A stretch of DNA of 64,000 nucleotides from Tanypteryx hageni (taxonomy: Eukaryota; Arthropoda; Insecta; Odonata; Petaluridae): positions 8,467,654 to 8,531,653 of the forward strand of contig CM054115.1 in the NCBI GenBank assembly GCA_028673005.1. Direction: 5' to 3'. Position 1 is the first letter of the stretch, and each line of letters begins with the position of its first letter. Of this stretch, positions 12,647 through 23,641 are shown piece by piece. Made by a program: the position numbers and the translations under genes. The notes under the pieces were generated by a model. It made no database searches, was not told the origin of the DNA, and worked only from the letters and a program-made list of their open reading frames with translations.

Positions 12647-13389
12647 TGTCTCTCATGGAAGTAGATGGAATCGTTTCACCAACATTTCTTTCACTCACTC
12701 CGGAATTTTTCATAAAAAAGTCCACATGGTCTGTTTACTCATGTTATCCTATGGGTACCAAGCAGACGTAATTTTATTATAATAAATAGAAATATATTAA
12801 ATTTAAACTTCATTTTATTAACGCAAAAGGCTACTCACGTACTGCCAAAATTCGACAAATTACGTAGAATACACGTTTCACAACCACTCACCAACGCATT
12901 TAAATATTACACAATGGTAAACGAAAAAACTGATATACAAACAACTACGATGGAACACAGTTCCGGGCTTGTTTCGTGGATTGCGGGCACAACGTAATTA
13001 AACTATAGTCCGTGAGATGTAATTATGTCTCCGAGTCGATTTTGGAAGGCGAGTGGAGGGAGGCAGTGGAAGAGTCCGCAGTCAACAACAGAGACCTGGT
13101 ATCATCAGATGCAAGTATATAGAATCTATAGCAAATGTTACTCAGAGGGGGAGGAAGGGAATCGGTGAGTAGGAGAGGGGAAGTGGAATGGTGAAAGAGA
13201 GGTTGGTTGGCGGGCAATAAAATGTTCTTTTATGTATACAATGTGGAAGGAGAAGGTCCGTGAATTGGGGAGAGGAATAAAGGGAGTGAATATGCTTCTA
13301 AGTAAACAAAGTAAGATGGGGAAGGGAGAGTATTAGAGAGTAGGAAAGGGGAGGCAGAAAGTTGGAAGAGTTGGGGAATGGGTAGTATA

Positions 13390-13390
<1 letters not shown>

Positions 13391-13462
<72 letters not shown>
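13391..13462. repeat. (TA)n microsatellite
   Basis: An almost pure alternating AT array next to a polypurine segment (13140-13390) inside the hAT element. Confidence 0.95.
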
Positions 13463-13466
<4 letters not shown>

Positions 13467-14570
13467 TATATTCGGAAAGAAAAGGCAGAACAAGTAGATT
13501 TTATAATCAAAGCAGAGTTTCGATTATCGTAACGTGATAGACAAAAGTCTTTACACTTCGTTCTAATAAACAATTTAATATTATATTTCCAATAATTGGA
13601 CTTTTCGCTTTAATTTTTTAAAAGGCTTGCGGAGCACCTGCTTCATGTTTGCGGAGCACCGGTTGAGAAACACTGCGCTATCTCGAGCTCTTCTGTTGAA
13701 ATACCTAGCTATAACTTGTTTCGCAATGATAGGATAGGGAAAGGAGGAGGGGGAGTAGGAATCAACGTCCGTAAAGACCTTGCTTGTAAAGTAATCGCCA
13801 CCAGCGACGCACAATACTCCCGCAGACCTGAATATCTCTTCCTTGAAGTAGTCGTCAATTAAAAAAAAATATTGTTAGGAATCGTTTATCGTCCTCCAAA
13901 AATTGGTTATCTATCTGACATTGACGAGATCATTGCCAACTTAAGACACGATTATGAGCACTTAATCATATCTAGTGACTTTAATGCAAATTTTGCCTCA
14001 AGCTCCTCCGATGCCGTCTTTTTTTAAAAACTCTTATACAACGCACAACCTCAGCATACTACCCTTAATACCCACAAATAACACTAAAAATTCTTCCACT
14101 TGGATTGATATACATATTAGTTACTGCTAACCCAGATAAAGTTTGCAACACATGGTCAACTACCTGTCCCGGGCATTTCTTCCCATGACTTAATATTTCT
14201 AGCCTACTCCCTAAACTCTCCAAAATTTAAGCAGAAATTCATCTCTCAACGAAATTTTAAAAACCTTGACTATGATAGTTTAATTGCCGAAGCTGCGTGT
14301 CTTCCGTGGCACACTATTGAATATGCAGACGACATAGACGCAAAAATTGAAGCACTTAAGGTAGAGGCGGGTAAGAGTACGCACTTAGTATCTTTTGGGT
14401 CGTAAATTTTTTTCTATTATGGATTTTCAAATACTAATTCTGCAGAAGGAAAGACATATTATCTAAGAACCATTTAGGGTAAAAGGAATAATTAAGAATT
14501 TAATAGTCTAAATGCAACGTGCATTTCTTTCAAGCTTTGCAAATGCGTACTCTTAGGCGCCCTATGCGGG

Positions 14571-14605
14571 TAAGAGTACGCAGAATGTCGGGTAAGAGTA
14601 CGCAT
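14571..14605. repeat. Subterminal repeats of the pogo element, left
   Basis: Two copies of GGGTAAGAGTACGCA in direct orientation about 20 bp apart, in addition to the terminal copy at 14369. They are likely binding sites for the transposase helix-turn-helix. Confidence 0.8.
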
Positions 14606-15061
14606 CTATTACATTTTTACTTTTAATTTATTTTTAATACAAGAAGTAGATATACACCAAAAGTAAATGCAATTTTGATATTTCAGGCAGTACATAGTGT
14701 TTGGCACAGTTAAAAAATACTTGCCAACATGCAGAAAAACCTATTTTTAACAATAGTCACAAATAAATTCTCCATTTCCTTCATAGGATGTACAAAGTTC
14801 ATGCCACCAGGTACCGCATTCTCCACATTTGACCCAGTCATCATGGTCAAACGATTCATCACATCCTCGGCAAATTGTCACTTCAGAAGTGGTCGGGTTA
14901 TCGCTAGATTGCGAGAACTCTAACTGAAGGTTCCGCTTGACGGAAGGTTTTGGTTTCCTTGTCTTTGCATTTTTTTCCCAATCTTTTTTGTCTTTTTTCT
15001 GCTCTTTCTCTCGCCCTTTCTAGTTTCTTACGCCGGGCTTCATCCTTTTTAATTTTTTCCT

Positions 15062-16381
15062 TCAATTGTGCGTTCCTGTAGGGAGATGAAGACAAAATTT
15101 CTGATTTCTGCCCCTTCTAATTGTCTTTTTTTGTCTCTGGCATTTTGGCAAAGGGTAAATAGAAGAAATTGGTATTTTATCACTAGAAGAACTACCTTCT
15201 TGTTGAGCTACATCCATTTCCGTATCTGCCATTTCTACTGATAGTTCTCCGTTTTCCCCATCTTCCATCTCTACGTGTTCCTCGTGTCTTTCTACGCCTT
15301 GTGATTGTTCATCATCGTCACAAATTGGTATTTCAACATGAGTGGGTTCTGAAGCAAAAAAATCTTCATCTGAGAAAATATCGGGGTTAAACGGATAGAT
15401 ACCGGTTTCAGAGAAAGATTTCTCAGCCTTTGCAGCTGTTGCTACTCTTTTAAACGCAGCATTGAATAGACCAGAAACTTCCATCTGAGTAATGGCCATT
15501 GTTGGGTGAGAACACATCCATTTATCAACTTCTACTGCGTAGAATTTTTTAAAGGGCCCAAAAACTACTTTGTCTAATGGCTGCGACATGTGACTTGCAT
15601 GAGGCGATAATGACAAGAGAACAATGTAATTTTTTCTGCAAAACTCTACAGCAGAGAGGGAGCAATGGGACACATGATTGTCAAGAATTTGGACAGGATC
15701 ACCCTCAGAAGGTTTCACATGTTGAAAAAAATGCTGCAGCCAATCCAATAAAAGATCGGAATTCTTGTAACCAGACTCAGCAATCATACCAAGCGTTCCA
15801 GTTGAGGCGTTATTTAAAAGTTCCGGTTTATTCCGTTTGCGAGGAAAAATTAAAGCGGGCGGGATGAAATTCCCTGTTGGGCTAACACAAAGAACCGCTG
15901 TAATTATTTGACCTCTCTCTGCTGACTTAATTTTTCGGACTGACTTTTTCCCAATTTTGGCATAAAATTTGGGTGTCTTATCTATAGCAGTGGATACTCC
16001 TGTTTCATCCATATTAAACATTCTATAGGGAGGAAACTTGTATTTTTCAAAACAATTCCTTAGATTGTCGAAAAATAGTTTCACTTGAACTTTGTTAAAA
16101 TGCATGGCCCTGCCTAAGCTGCATTGTTCTGGAGATCGAAGAGAAAGACTTTGGTTTTTACAAAAATTGTACACCCAGTCCTTCCCTGCTTGCTTTAGCT
16201 CATTATTAAAATGATTTCTCAATCCATTCGCAGATGCATATTCATAAGCCACTTTCATTAATGTCTTTCTAGTCATGCCATAAAATCTGGCATCCAAGTC
16301 TTGGATTTGTTTTGCTAACTCTGCTTCCATTTCCTCACTAAAGACTTTTTTAAATTAACCAAGCGATGCAGGAACAGTGCC
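15062..16381 (-). CDS. pogo/Jerky-like transposase, main exon
   Basis: The frame is open for 422 codons from 16330 to 15062. The DDE nuclease triad is visible: FNMDETGVST (first Asp), VQILDNHVSHC (second) and SQPLDKVVFGPFKKFY (third). The aromatic and proline landmarks between them are in place and no key residue is missing. Upstream of the 16330 ATG the exon continues to an acceptor at 16382-16384 (TTTCAG), encoding GTVPASLG and FKKVFSEE around one in-frame TAA at 16355-16357. The true start is in the upstream DNA-binding exon. The C-terminus is acidic then basic and may extend into 15095-14904. One stop is the only clear lesion, so this copy decayed recently. Confidence 0.85.
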
Positions 16382-16470
16382 CTGAAATCGTCAAAACAAC
16401 AAATGTACAAAATTGATTTTTGTAGATTTTATAGTAACTTTTCATAGAATGAAATAAGACAAAAACTCAC

Positions 16471-16578
16471 CGACTTCAATCTTTTCCGAAGAGTGGCTTC
16501 ATTGACTCCTATCGTTTTGGCTGCAGCCCTCTGGCTATACCCATCTTTGATGAGTTTTTGAGCTTCATCGAACTGTTT
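16471..16578 (-). CDS. pogo transposase DNA-binding exon (psq-type HTH)
   Basis: On the minus strand an acceptor (TTCCCTAG) precedes KQFDEAQKLIKDGYSQRAAA, followed by a recognition helix of the type T-I-G-V-N-E-A-T-L-R-K-R. This is a Pipsqueak/CENP-B-like helix-turn-helix. It ends at the donor CG/GTGAGT (16470-16469). Phase 0 joins it to the main exon across an 86-nt intron. The domain binds the terminal repeats. It is too short for an ORF search but clearly part of the element's gene. The start codon further upstream was not found. Confidence 0.75.
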
Positions 16579-16765
16579 CTAGGGAAAACACTGTTCTATT
16601 GGATTTTCTTTGATATTTTCCCATAATTATGAATATCTGAAAGTGCAATAAAATCCACAACATATCAGACGCGTCGTCCATGAATTGTTAATGCTCGAAG
16701 AAGCATAATAATATGGAAAAACTGACTATAATTACGATATTAATTATACATAGTGCAGTTTACGT

Positions 16766-16822
16766 AGGGCGGGTAAGAGTACCCACACCTCAATTGGGTG
16801 CGTACTCTTACCCTCCACTGAG
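16766..16822. repeat. Subterminal repeats of the pogo element, right
   Basis: GGGTAAGAGTACCCA and, 24 bp on, its inverted partner TGCGTACTCTTACCC; a further pair lies at 17139-17177. The facing orientation differs from the direct pair at the left end. Confidence 0.75.
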
Positions 16823-17179
16823 AACGTTTAACATTTCTCAAGCTAGACGACAGCACTTGACTCACTTCACAACCACGGCAGTGATATTTCATGCTCGAAT
16901 AATAGTACTTTGCATTGATATAGAAGTAATTTCATTAAAGTCCTTCGCAGAAACTGGAGGTCTTAACTTTCAAAGTCATAATATTACAATGAAAGTACCA
17001 AAAAGTGTTTCTTACCTGTCAAAATCACAAAAATTCACGGAGGCACAAACCAGCTTTTCCAATCTACGACTTCACTAATGCCTCATGATCCAGGTATGAA
17101 GACTCACTCGCAGTGTTGCCAATGGCTGAAAAAAAATGCTGCGTACTCTTACCCGCCTGCGTACTCTTAACCTCCTCTA

Positions 17180-18064
17180 CCTAACACTTTTCTTTTACAT
17201 TTACTCGATAAATACGCACCCATCAAAACCACACGCGTCTCTAAACCTCTTGCCCCGTGGATAACGGCCGATTTAAAACTATTGATGGCTCGACGCAATT
17301 CAATTTTTCGTCTCTTCAAATCAAATAAATGCTCAAATACGTTCAATACCTACATAAATATTAGAAACAAAACCAAGCAACAGATTAGAAATGCCAAAAT
17401 AAAATTCGCTTATTCTATATCCGGCTCCAATGTAACAACATCCGCCTTATGGAACAATCTGCGACACCTTGGAATTGACAAACCCAAGGATTCTTCCTTA
17501 CCTTCAAACATATCACTAGATTCTTTTAACGAGAGCTTCTCGACGAATCCAACAACAATCGACATAGAACGAAAACGCAAAGTAATTAGTAGTCTTGCTG
17601 TAAAAGCGAACGAGTCATCCGGTTCTCCACAATTCCACTTTAAAGCTGTTTCGCAATTTAACGTACTTTCAGCAATACGCAGAATCAGAACTACAGCCCA
17701 GTGTGCTGATGGTATTCCTATCATTATCATAAACAAATTAATACATCTATTACTCCCCGTACTTATTAACATTTTCAACCACTCCTTATTACGGGGAAAA
17801 TTTCCATCGCAGTGGAAACACGCGTTAGTCCGCCCAATCCCTAAGAAATCTCTCACCGCAAACAATGACTATCGACCGATTAGCTTTCTTCCCACTTTAT
17901 CAAAAGCCCTGGAGCGACTTGCACATGAACAGGTAGCAGATTTTCTCAACGTTAATCATCTACTTGACTCCCATCAATCTCGCTTTCGGAAGTCACATAG
18001 CACCACCACCGCACTAAATCAAATCACCGATGATCTATCTTCATGCCAAATTTCAGCTCTGTAG
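17180..18064 (+). pseudogene. LINE linker and N-terminal reverse transcriptase
   Basis: The frame is open from before 17282 to 18064. It starts with a linker typical of LINE ORF2 (HLLDKYAPIKTTRV, PWITADLKLLM) and continues into reverse transcriptase motifs 0-2: AIRRIRTTAQCADGIP, FPSQWKHALVRPIPKKS, NDYRPISFLPTLSKALE and SHQSRFRKSHSTTTAL. It is then cut at 18064 just before motif A, the F-S-K-A-F-D block with the first catalytic Asp. About 90-100 residues are missing between here and the block resuming at 25040, so the P-element insertion was accompanied or followed by deletion of LINE sequence. Confidence 0.85.
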
Positions 18065-18087
18065 CATTTCCAGAAGTACCTTAGGTT

Positions 18088-18122
18088 TTATATGATATAT
18101 ATATCCTATATCATATATATGT
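18088..18122. repeat. AT-rich palindrome
   Basis: TATATGATATA and TATATCATATA face each other around a short centre, near the 3' end of P element copy A. Confidence 0.7.
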
Positions 18123-18232
18123 AAGAAGCAGCTATTTATGATGATATACATTTATATACATGATTAAGTAAATGAAACAAAATAAACCGAAATAAAACTA
18201 GTAATACATAGCTCTGTGGATCTGTGGAACTC

Positions 18233-18707
18233 TTACTTGTGGGTTAAAATCTTAAATTTCTCCATCCAGGCCACAATCCCATACCTTTGAGATGTGCCGC
18301 GATTCAATTTCTTTGCCCACCACCTGAAACTAACATCACATACTAAATTTAAGATGGCATCACAAACACATATGTAGTGCTCTGAACAGCCATCTTTGAG
18401 CCAATCATGATTAATATCCCTCTTTATAGCTGCAACAACTCTTTGTTTCACTGACCCTAAATGTGCCACCTCAGACAGTAGCTTCTTGGATATAGTGGCA
18501 GCAGACCCAACAAACTGTATAAAGTTTTCACTTGGATACAGTAAGCCAGGTCTGTCGTCACTATACTCCCTAAAAGCAATACCTGCAAGGTGGTCATCAC
18601 CTCGGGGAACAGTAGTGAGCATAGCTCGACAGTTGCTGCAATTGCTATTACTGAGGATTTTCCTTCCTATATATCCAGTAACATAGGCCAACGAAAAACA
18701 ATTTTTT
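18233..18707 (-). pseudogene. P element transposase, C-terminal segment
   Basis: The minus strand encodes LAYVTGYIGRKIL, then NCSNCRAMLTTVP, FIQFVGSAATISKKLL and a tail ending EKFKILTHK. The L-Y-x-x-G-Y-I-x-x-K block follows the C-terminal insertion domain in P/THAP9 transposases. It continues the segment ending at 21489: the two halves read through in frame if the 18710-21488 block and one TA are removed. The frame is open to the stop at 18233. Confidence 0.75.
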
Positions 18708-18727
18708 TATCAAAAGTTATAGTCATA

Positions 18728-18907
18728 GTCATAGTGTGCTATATACTCGACGTCGTTTACGAGAAAATGCCCTTTGAAAATCACGATCAGAGATCTTTCT
18801 TTTTGCTCATGAAAAAGTTTTAACGTTCTTATCTCGATGATTCTCGGATCACGATTTTCAAAGGGCATTTTCTCGTAAACGACGTCGAGTATATAGCACA
18901 CTATGAC
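18728..18907. repeat. 55-bp fold-back palindrome
   Basis: Arms 18728-18782 and 18853-18907 are perfect reverse complements over 55 bp (beginning GTCATAGTGTGCTATATACT), with a 70-bp loop. Short open frames here are an effect of the palindrome. Confidence 0.9.
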
Positions 18908-19190
18908 AACAGGTAACTGAGCGTGATACCAGAAATGAGGAACATACGAGCGGGATTCATTGCATTGTAGGATTTACGGTTTCCTTGCGGCCGCTACCGT
19001 CTTAGCAGACAATGTAGCCGCTTGCGCGTGATGAGCCATTCACAATGTTTTGAGCGTATATCGTAATTTTTACGTACAATGTGCTTCTTTTCTGATTTCT
19101 TTTTGCTCATGAAAAAGTTTTAACGTTCTTATCTCGATGATTCTCGGATCACGATTTTCAAAGGACATTTTCTCGTAAACGACGTCGAGT
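18796..19190. repeat. 95-bp direct repeat pair, 300-bp spacing
   Basis: 18796-18890 and 19096-19190 are the same sequence (both start TTTCTTTTTGCTCATG and end GACGTCGAGT) with one visible mismatch (GGGC versus GGAC), offset by exactly 300 bp. The first copy overlaps the right arm of the fold-back. Confidence 0.9.
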
Positions 19191-19467
19191 TGGCACCTAG
19201 GTAGAAATAGGAGTCCGTTATTTTGCATATAATTTCATTCTGCAAAGTCGAATTCCGATACGAGTGTAACACCTTGGGGGCTTCCCTTGTGAGACATGTC
19301 AGCTGATTACTCCGATCCCGATGACGTAATGCCTGTCCCCTCTCCGTCTACCTTATCTAGCAGTTAAACTCTTCGTTGTGCTGCCTGCCTGTTCGGCGAT
19401 CACCGTGTAAACCTGAAGCAATTGTGAAAAATATTCTTTCTACTATCTTTATTTTTATTCCTTAATA

Positions 19468-20990
19468 ATGGCTACTAGTAAAAGGAAGAAGCTGACAATT
19501 ACGGAAAAAGTGAAAATCATTCAAGAAGTGGAAAAGAACCCAAGCATGCCTGCGATAGAAATTGCACGCAAATTTAATCTTGCACCGTCTTCATTGTTTT
19601 GTTTAATGAAGAATAAACAATTAATACTTGACGAAGAAGTGAAATGTGGGGGTAAAGCCATCAAAAGAAAAAATAGCAAATCATCACCATATGATGAAAT
19701 GGAGAAGATATTGATAGAGTGGTTTGAGGGAATGCGCTCCGCCAACCTCCCAATCAATGGTGTACTGTTGAAGGAGAAAGAAAGCAATTAGGGTAGCAAC
19801 TAGGCTTAGAATAGAAAACTTTAAGGGTTCCAATGGATGGCTGGACAGATTTAAGAAGCGCCATGGACTTGAATATAAAAGTGTTTGTGGCGAAAGTGCT
19901 AGTGTTGATGAAGGAGCTGTTGACTACTGGAAGAGTGTAACATTGGTAAGGTATTTAGAAGGCTATAAGCTGAATGATATTTTTAATGCAGATGAAACGC
20001 ATTTTTTTCAACCTTCTTCCATCACAAACTCTTGCTACTAGAGGAGACAAGTGCCATGGTGGAAAGAGAAGTAAATATAGGATAACTGCACTTTTATGTG
20101 CAACTTCAGATGGCAGTGAAAAGTTGACGCCTCTAATAATAGGTAAATTTGCCAAGCCAAGGTGTTTTAAAAATGTACAGGCATTGCCATGTAAATATGC
20201 CAGTAATAAAAATGCATGGATGACAACGGATATATTTAAAACATTTTTGAAATCATTAGATGCAAAGATGGGTGGTGCAAATAGAAAAATTCTTCTATTT
20301 ATTGATAAATGTCCGGCCCACCCTCCAGATACTGATTTTCTTCGCAATATAAAAGTGGTGTTTTTTCCAGCTAATTGTACTAGCCATCTGCAGCCACTTG
20401 ACTTGGGCATTATTCACTCCATGAAAGCAAAGTACAGGAAGGCTTTGGTGCAGAAAGCAGTATCCTACATTGAGGTGAATAAACATTTGATACTGAGCGT
20501 CCTTCAGGGTTTGCATATGGTAACAGCTGCATGGAATTCAGTTACACCTCAAACAATATCAAACTGTTTTCATAAGGCTGCGTTCAATTGCAACAATGCT
20601 ATGGAAATTGATGTAGATATCGATGTGATTGACCACAAAAATTGGTTGAAAATTGCACCTGACATGGACACAAATTTTGAAGAGTTTGTCCGGTGTGATG
20701 ATCTTGAGAGTACGTCTGGTCCTCCACAAGACGTGGAAGAAATCTGTGATACCAAAGAGGCAGAGGAAGATGAGGCAGTAGTAGAAGAAGAGGCAGTACA
20801 AGAAGAAGAATCAGTTCCCACACTTGGTGAAGCGGTTCAGGCACTTGAAGTAGTGCGAAGATATTTAACTTCTTTTGATGTGAACAGCACTACTATATCA
20901 AAAGTAAATTCTTTTGAGCGAGAAGTTCTGAATGTTCAGAGCACCTGCCAGAAGAAGCAAACAAGTTTGCTGGAATATTTTAATAAATAA
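19468..20990 (+). pseudogene. Tigger transposase (TIGD4/6-like), frameshifted
   Basis: The first frame (19468-19791) starts MATSKRKKLTITEKVKIIQE with a psq-type helix-turn-helix (IARKFNLAPSSLFCLMKNK). After a frame break, GSNGWLDRFKKRHGLEYKS is the second DNA-binding module. The DDE nuclease then runs to 20990: FNADETHFF (first Asp, followed by a shift in a T-run near 20005), HGGKRSKYRITALL, LLFIDKCPAHP (second Asp) and SHLQPLDLGIIHSMKAKYRK (third Asp). An acidic tail precedes a terminal KQTSLLEYFNK. All three catalytic Asp are present, so the damage is two frame breaks. Closely related in layout to the 45-kb Tigger. Confidence 0.85.
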
Positions 20991-21490
20991 TTTTCTTGTA
21001 GCTATGTATGCTTGGTTTTTTAATAATTTTGATATTTTTTGTGAAATTCCAAATATATTTTTATATTTTCTATTTAATGTTGTATGATGAAGCTTTTTAA
21101 AGGAGGGATGAAAAATTGTTTCAAGATTTATGTCAATTTTGAAAATACTTTTAAAATTTTGAAATTATTTTTTGTAATCATATGAATGATTCATTACAGA
21201 AATTTTCATATTCAATAGCAATAAGGCTTTTTTGTCACTGGAATTTGTTTATAAATGTTTCTTTTAAAAGTATTAATATAAGTATTGTGCATACAAAATT
21301 GAAAAATGGATTTTTATTATAGAGACCATTTTCAGTGGCCTTATTCTGGTATTATATAATGGAACTAATACACAAGCAAAAAAGATAAATTTAACTCATT
21401 TTAATTGAAAACCTCCATTTAATGAAAACCTCGATTTAGTGAAATAAATTCTAATCCCCCAGCAATTCGTTAAATAGGGGTTTTACTGTA

Positions 21491-23556
21491 CTACCTTTTG
21501 AAATGTCAGATTCTGGACATAAAAAATCATGCATGTTGTTAAGCAGAGATCCACATTCCTCATCTTCACAATTTGCACCTTTTAAATCTAGACTTATTGG
21601 TCCATGAACTAATGATGTCTTTAAAGCGGCGACAAACTGTGTTACTGTGGGATTTTTGTTTGATCCACAATTGAATCTGATCGACCCAAACAGGTGTTCC
21701 AGAGCATCCTGATTGAGTGACCTCAACTGCAGATAATTGAAACCTAAATCTTTTAAAATATCCCAGAGCATGATAACACCCCTTATTGTTTGAATCCAAC
21801 CCTTATGGGATGGGGGTGAAAATATTTTTCCCTTGTGGCCTATGTCACTAGTCTGTTTGGCTCGTAAATACCTCCACTCCTGTACCTTTTTCAGGCACTC
21901 TTTCCAAAAAACCAAATGCAGGCTCTCTCTCTCTCTCCTTTCTTAGGGCACATCTCAAACCTCTACTCCCTTGGGGTGACATAGAAGTCCCATTCACACT
22001 GTCAAATAGTGAGTCCACAAATCCACAGAGCTTAGCTGTCCCCAAACCATCGAGTGGGAGTTTGCCTGGAAAAGAAGGAACCAATAGTTAATAGGATGCA
22101 ATTTTGGAGATGCAGATTCTAACAAATGGGTATGATAAGTATAACTGAACATACCATTGGCTACACAGCCAATAACTCTTGATGCCATTGTATGGCTGAG
22201 CATTTGTGCTGCCACGCTGACTCTCATTCCAAGTTGCCCCTTAGGATCCAAGTGGCTAGGTGTTACCTTATGAAGATGCTGGAATAGTAACTGCTCAGAA
22301 TCTGCCCTATAGGTACCACAAACATGCTCCCAGGAGGCAACACATTCACGAGAATCATTACCAATTTTCACTGGTAGTGATATCTCATTCCTGTAGAGCA
22401 TGTTCCTGGTGCACTTCAGGAGGTGTGGTGCATCAAGCAAAGTAACCACTTTTTTGTCATTATACACAAAAAAGGGTTACTTTCTGATGCACCCAGCATC
22501 TTCAAGGCTTTTACATTGGCTGTGGCCATGTCACACACAGTGCAAACGACTGCCAGCCCAGTTCTTACACAAGCTTCTAACACTTCCTTCAATAAACGGA
22601 GGAGGCACTCTGCAGGAATACCACCTCTGGTGAAATAAAAAGCAATAGGTTGCTTTCATTTCTTTCGCAAACCCCGGGCCATGAAGACAAGGGCATGATT
22701 TACAAGGGAGTGCTTTACTCCACCCGCACTTCCCAAGTCCACAAAGCCAGAGAACCTGTCAGATTTCGAACAATACTGTATGTGTTCTCTGATAGACATC
22801 TCATCAAACATCAGAGAACACACACGATCATTCTCATCCAACCTGCTCACGGTGTTAGCCAAAGAATTTAAGACATGTCAATTCACTCCAGGTTCAAGTG
22901 GTATTTTATTCAGGAGAGAGACTAGGGTTCTAGGGGTAGGTAGGGTAAAAATGGTGGATATGACATAGGATTTAGGAGATCTTTGAAGAAGGGAAAGGGC
23001 AAAGAGTTTATCATCAAGTGACCATTTAAATCTAATTTCTGGGAAACGTATTTTTTTTTCAACAAACCAAATTTTTTGTTGATTTTACTCATGGTCTTAA
23101 TAAGGTACTTTTTTTGGGGAGTCAATTTGGAATGTTGGGTGAAGTCTAATTGCATCAGCAAAGTTTTTTTCCTCTTCCTGCCTAATTTTTTCTTCCCTAG
23201 CTTTGGATTTGATGATAAATCCGAAGCTGCTGAAAAAAGAATTTTGCAGGTGGAGGAGTTAGTCAAATTTTCATCGCACCAAACATCAGCCAATGGTGCA
23301 GCCAATTGGTCTGATGAAGAGGTTGATGGGAAAAGTTGGGTGGAGAAGGAAGGAGTAGGTATATGGGACAGGGAAGTACATGGGGTGAAGATATCAAAGG
23401 GAAAGTGAAATTCGGAGAAATACCACTTGAATCTAAACTGAATGACATGCCTTCAAGTTGCTCCCTAGTGCTTGATGTTTCACCATCATTCACTGAAGGG
23501 AGCCCTTCTGCTTGCTCAGACAGGCTCAAAGCAGCCGCAGTGTGAACTGACATATC
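21491..23556 (-). pseudogene. P element (THAP9-like) transposase catalytic region
   Basis: From 23556 downward: a variable Ser-rich part; a coiled region with PQKKYLIKTMSKINKKFGLL; RLDENDRVCSLMFDEMSIRE, the RNase H-like first catalytic block; DRFSGFVDLG; VFMARGLRKK, then an in-frame TGA near 22655 and KQPIAFYF; VCDMATANVKAL; LLDAPHLLKCTRNML; SVAAQMLSHTMASRV; GWIQTIRGVIMLWDILKD and RSLNQDALEHLFGSIR. This order is diagnostic of P-type transposases. Splice junctions separate some blocks. The stop replaces a Trp conserved in the R-K-W-K-Q motif, and other frame changes occur near 22090 and 21915. Confidence 0.85.
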
Positions 23557-23641
23557 CTGCAAATTTTAAAGAATATAATTTATTTGACTTTTTAACTCTA
23601 ATATAGGGCTAGCATTAAATATAGAATTTAATGTAACTTAC

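Larger units (their letters stand above)
11435..13675 (-). mobile_element. hAT element, Charlie-like ends
   Basis: A 2241-bp element starts CAGCGTTTCTCAACC and ends GGTTGAGAAACACTG, a terminal inverted repeat of about 15 bp with one mismatch. It is flanked by the 8-bp duplication CGCTATCT. The termini follow the CAGTGGTTCTCAA pattern of hAT-Charlie elements. It carries minus-strand transposase remnants near the left end, then a CT/GA-rich segment (13021-13390) and a (TA)n array. The transposase is too short to be active. It sits within the LINE endonuclease gene. Confidence 0.9.
11290..14361 (+). pseudogene. LINE AP-endonuclease domain, split by hAT
   Basis: The endonuclease/exonuclease/phosphatase domain nicks the target to start reverse transcription. 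Before the hAT insertion one sees LNAQSLVPHFDELR and IPETWLKPA. After it come VEIPSYNLFRNDR, a GGGGVGINV glycine block, GIVYRPP and IISSDFNANF. These follow the normal order of the domain: N-Q-S, E-T-W-L, YRPP, then the catalytic GDFNA block, which reads SDFNA here. In-frame stops occur in both parts, for example after VVVN near 13860. The domain was dead or dying independently of the insertion. Confidence 0.75.
14364..17177 (-). mobile_element. pogo/Jerky-like DNA transposon, near-complete
   Basis: A 2814-bp element flanked by TA (14362-14363 and 17178-17179). The left end is GAGGCGGGTAAGAGTACGCA; the reverse complement of the right end is GAGGAGGTTAAGAGTACGCA. The core GGGTAAGAGTACGCA recurs inside both ends. 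It encodes a minus-strand transposase with a separate DNA-binding exon. Removing it with one TA restores the LINE reading frame. Size, TA target and helix-turn-helix plus DDE gene all fit the pogo superfamily. Confidence 0.92.
18710..21488 (+). mobile_element. Tigger-containing insertion in the P element
   Basis: The right end reads GGGGTTTTACTG followed by TA (21489-21490), the Tigger terminal repeat in inverse orientation, as at 48220. The expected left end (CAGTAAAACCCC) is not present: at 18710 the sequence is instead a large palindrome and a 300-bp spaced repeat. Either the left terminus was replaced by another insertion or rearrangement, or two elements lie side by side. TA at 18708-18709 is the best candidate for the left target site. 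Confidence 0.65.

Noticed and set aside
13100..13140. CTGATGATACCAGG on the minus strand as another hammerhead
   Set aside because: CTGATGA is present but no stem II or GAA follows; it is inside the hAT element.
13230..13493. Open frame of repeating Ile-Tyr on the minus strand
   Set aside because: It is only the (TA)n microsatellite read as codons.
18710..18901. Open frames on both strands with nearly the same protein
   Set aside because: They arise from the 55-bp palindrome, not from a gene.
21920..21945. CT microsatellite as a regulatory element
   Set aside because: Short simple repeat within P element sequence; no further support.
23140..23205. Pyrimidine-rich tract as a functional splice tract on the plus strand
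   Set aside because: It is the complement of a Lys-rich coding part of the P transposase on the minus strand.
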